Positions 61,797 through 64,000 of a DNA stretch of 64,000 nt are shown in pieces. Source of the stretch: Brachybacterium fresconis. GTDB taxonomy: Bacteria > Actinomycetota > Actinomycetes > Actinomycetales > Dermabacteraceae. Within the stretch, counting starts at the first letter, position 1. Each line of letters opens with the position of its first letter. The stretch spans positions 3,720,001-3,784,000 of the forward strand of contig NZ_JAGIOC010000001.1 in NCBI RefSeq assembly GCF_017876515.1. Direction: 5' to 3'. The notes under the pieces were generated by a model. That model was not told the origin of the DNA and made no database searches. It was given only the letters and a program-made list of their open reading frames with translations. The position numbers were made by a program, and so were the translations under genes.

Positions 61797-62627
61797 ATGA
61801 GTCCTACCTCGCACGACGCCCTGGTCCTCCGCCCCTTCGAAGGGCTGCCGAACGAGCGCGATCTGGTGGCCATGCGCCAGTTGATCCCCGCGGCGACGAT
61901 GGCCGCGAAGACCACCGCCGAGTATGGCGCGGTCGACGTCGAGATCGCGACCATCCTGCCGATGGCGTGGCCGGCCGTGCGCCGCACCGATGGCTCCGTC
62001 ACCGTCGGCATCCAGGCGGGGTACCCCGGCGGCGACCTCTCCCGCGGCATCGGCCAGGCCATCAAGCAGGCCCTCGCCCTCGAACCCGGCAACCCCATCA
62101 CCACCGTGACCCTCGACGACGAGGCCCCGCGCCTGCAGGAGATCCTCGACCTGGACGGCGACTTCGCCATCACCGTCCACGACACCTTCGAGTTCTGGCT
62201 CGACCCGAGCGCTGAGCGCACCCCCGAGATCGAGTCCTCGATCCAGCAGGCCAACGACTCGATCATGCCCACCCGTCCCGTCGAGGGCCTCGAGCACGCC
62301 TACTGGGTCGACGCCGGACCCAAGGAGCACCTGCGCTGGGTGCTGGAGGCCGGCGAGGAGAAGGTGATCGACGCGGTCACGCGCCTGCACGCCCGGCGCG
62401 AGTCCGGCATCGGCGAGGGCACCAAATACGTCGGCTCCTTCCGCGCCGAGGGACTGGCGATCCCGGTATGGGACCTGCCCAAGGGCTCCGGTGTCGAGGG
62501 TGTGGAAGCGGAGGCGGAGGAGTTCCGCGCCCGCTTCATCGAGGCGCTGGAGACCGAGGAGCCGCTGACCGCGCTCGAGCGTCGGGCACGCGGCGGCATC
62601 GTGGCGCGGCAGGTGACCCTGCGATGA
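61797..62627 (+). CDS. DUF5926 family protein
   Basis: A 276-residue cytoplasmic protein matching the actinobacterial DUF5926 family (LRPFEGLPNERDLVAMRQLI at the start, EHLRWVLEAGEEKVIDAVTR later). Function is unknown. It ends in an ATGA overlap with the glycosyltransferase. The TAGACT element selects ATG 61797; an upstream frame through repeat copy B is rejected. Confidence 0.85.
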   Translation: MSPTSHDALVLRPFEGLPNERDLVAMRQLIPAATMAAKTTAEYGAVDVEIATILPMAWPAVRRTDGSVTVGIQAGYPGGDLSRGIGQAIKQALALEPGNPITTVTLDDEAPRLQEILDLDGDFAITVHDTFEFWLDPSAERTPEIESSIQQANDSIMPTRPVEGLEHAYWVDAGPKEHLRWVLEAGEEKVIDAVTRLHARRESGIGEGTKYVGSFRAEGLAIPVWDLPKGSGVEGVEAEAEEFRARFIEALETEEPLTALERRARGGIVARQVTLR

Positions 62628-64000
62628 GCGCAGCGGGGCCGCTGACGGCGCATCGCCCCGAGCGGGTGGCCGTCGTGATCCCCGCCAAGAACGAGGCGGA
62701 GCGGATCGAGGCGACCATCGGCGCCGCTCACGCGATCACGGGAGTCGACCTGGTGGTGGTCGTCGACGACGGCTCCTCCGACGCCACCTCTGCGGTCGCG
62801 ATGGGGGCCGACGCCCTGGTGGTGCGGCACAAGAGCAACCGCGGCAAGGCGGCGGCGATGGCCACTGGCGCGCAGATGATCGCGCTGCGGGAGGACGCCG
62901 AGCGTGCCGAGGGCGGGCAGGGGTTCTCCGAGGAGCTCCATGCGGAACCGCGCACTCCGGGGCACACCGGTCCGCTGCCGGTGATCGATGGCGATACGCC
63001 CCCGCCGCGCGCTCTGCTTTTCCTCGACGCGGACATGGAGGGCTCCGCCACCGCTGCGCAGCCCCTGGTGGATGCGGTCCTGGGCCAGGGCGTCGACATG
63101 GCGATCGCGCTGCTGCCTCCGCAGGTCGGTGCCGGCGGCATGGGCGTCGTGGTGCGCACCGCGCGACGCGGGATCGAGCGCGCCACCGGCTGGACGGCGA
63201 CGCAGCCATTGTCCGGAACCCGGTGCATCACCCGCGAGACCTGGGACGCCTGCCAGCCGCTCGCCCCGGGCTGGGGCGTCGAGACCTCCCTGACCATCGA
63301 CGCGCTGACCGGAGGATTCTGGGTCAAGGAGATCGAGGCCGAGCTCCACCACCGCGCTACCGGGAGCGACCTGCGCGGCCGCCTGCACCGCGCCGCCCAG
63401 TTGCGCGACGTGGTGCGCGCCCTGGCCCGCAAGCGCCAGGTGCTGCCGGAGGAGCCGGCCGACGAGGACGACACCGGGCAGGCATCTGTGACTGCGCCCG
63501 TCGCCTCGTCGATTCCCGCGGAAGATCCGACGGATCCGACGGTTTCGCCTGATGCGGCCGACGCTGCCGGCCCGGGCGAACCGGCCGACGCTGCCGACCT
63601 GTCCGACTCGGCGGACGTGACCGACTCGACCGACCCCTCCGACTCCGCCGACGTGACCGACCCCTCCGACTCGGCCGATCCGGCCCTGTCCTCGCCGGAC
63701 CCTCTGGACCGCGAGCGCGAGAGGGTCGAACCCGTTTATGACCAGGGACTCGTCGGCACTGCGACGGGGGAACCTGCGGCGGGGGAGTCCGAGGCGGACG
63801 GACTCAGGTCGTCACAGGTCGCCCGGACGTGGCCCGGTCGGTCCGGTGCTCACGCAGCAGCGGACGAGCGCACGCCCGATGCTCACGCGGCAGCGGACGA
63901 CCAGGAGCCGGCCGCCGGAGCCGATGTCGACGAGGTCCACGTCTGGTCGGTGGTCCCCGAGGTGGCGGAGAGCGGGGGACCCGACGATGCAAGCTTCGAC
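62624..64000 (+). CDS. Glycosyltransferase family 2 with acidic repeat tail (truncated by window)
   Basis: The frame is open to the window edge (459 codons). The GT-A fold shows VAVVIPAKNEAERIEATI, VVVVDDGSSDAT and the metal-binding FLDADMEGS (DxD). GWGVETSLTIDALTGGFWVK follows. From about residue 285 the sequence becomes an unstructured Asp/Ser/Thr/Pro tail (DSADVTDSTDPSDSADVTD and similar), which is unusual for this family. The sugar donor and acceptor are unknown. Coupled to DUF5926 by a four-base overlap. Confidence 0.85.
   Translation, partial: MSAAGPLTAHRPERVAVVIPAKNEAERIEATIGAAHAITGVDLVVVVDDGSSDATSAVAMGADALVVRHKSNRGKAAAMATGAQMIALREDAERAEGGQGFSEELHAEPRTPGHTGPLPVIDGDTPPPRALLFLDADMEGSATAAQPLVDAVLGQGVDMAIALLPPQVGAGGMGVVVRTARRGIERATGWTATQPLSGTRCITRETWDACQPLAPGWGVETSLTIDALTGGFWVKEIEAELHHRATGSDLRGRLHRAAQLRDVVRALARKRQVLPEEPADEDDTGQASVTAPVASSIPAEDPTDPTVSPDAADAAGPGEPADAADLSDSADVTDSTDPSDSADVTDPSDSADPALSSPDPLDRERERVEPVYDQGLVGTATGEPAAGESEADGLRSSQVARTWPGRSGAHAAADERTPDAHAAADDQEPAAGADVDEVHVWSVVPEVAESGGPDDASFD

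Overview
The window is gene-dense, very GC-rich chromosomal DNA from an actinobacterium. The content (DUF222/13E12-type HNH nuclease, DUF5926, RIO-type kinase, CtlX/ornithine cyclodeaminase locus, NCS2 permease, many four-base ATGA/GTGA gene overlaps) and the start-site architecture fit the Dermabacteraceae, most likely Brachybacterium. That placement is inference from gene content and style; no rRNA gene is present to confirm it. I see no tRNA, rRNA, CRISPR array, insertion sequence or prophage.

Layout. 1-5.5 kb: a left-truncated flavin oxidoreductase, a nicotinamidase-like hydrolase, an HNH nuclease, a 585-bp non-coding gap with DnaA-box-like 9-mers and dyads, then an ORC/CDC6-like ATPase. 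5.5-13 kb: DUF1648 membrane protein, a MerR-PP2C fusion, a tandem GNAT protein, a beta-propeller/SRPBCC/DUF1992 operon, a RIO kinase and a VOC/DoxX-like pair. 13-18 kb: a sugar ABC importer without its own ATPase, and an amidohydrolase. 17.7-21.5 kb: drug-type ABC exporter with a DesK/DesR-type two-component system. 21.5-26.2 kb: two bile-acid/arsenite-type (BASS) transporters, an ABC exporter and a methyltransferase. 26.2-29.3 kb: SPFH protein, double zinc-ribbon protein and a small membrane protein, resembling B. subtilis ydjIGH. 29.4-41 kb: assorted hydrolases and dehydrogenases, 3-mercaptopyruvate sulfurtransferase, nucleosidase, a lysoplasmalogenase-like protein and argS. 41-48.8 kb: YccF, a flavin-reductase-like protein, a leader peptide coupled to a hydrolase/acyltransferase/DUF6320 operon, a large membrane protein and an NCS2 permease. 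48.8-51.4 kb: citrulline/ornithine catabolism with a divergent AsnC regulator. 51.4-56.5 kb: YdjM-like protein, a second two-component system divergent from a MacB/FtsX ABC system. 56.6-64 kb: giant FAD/FeS D-lactate-type dehydrogenase, glutaminase, a GNAT gene flanked by two copies of a structured intergenic repeat, DUF5926 and a right-truncated glycosyltransferase.

A theme of the window is start architecture. About twenty genes on both strands carry a -10-like hexamer (TANNNT or CACAAT) 5-8 nt before the start codon and no Shine-Dalgarno sequence, which predicts leaderless transcripts. The others have clear AGGAGG-like sites. Observations most worth following: the covarying hairpin repeat at 60.8 and 61.6 kb, the MerR-PP2C fusion with its own candidate operator, the SPFH/zinc-ribbon module, a hydrolase that has lost its nucleophile, the leader-peptide-coupled DUF6320 operon, and a permease whose only sensible start codon is ATT.
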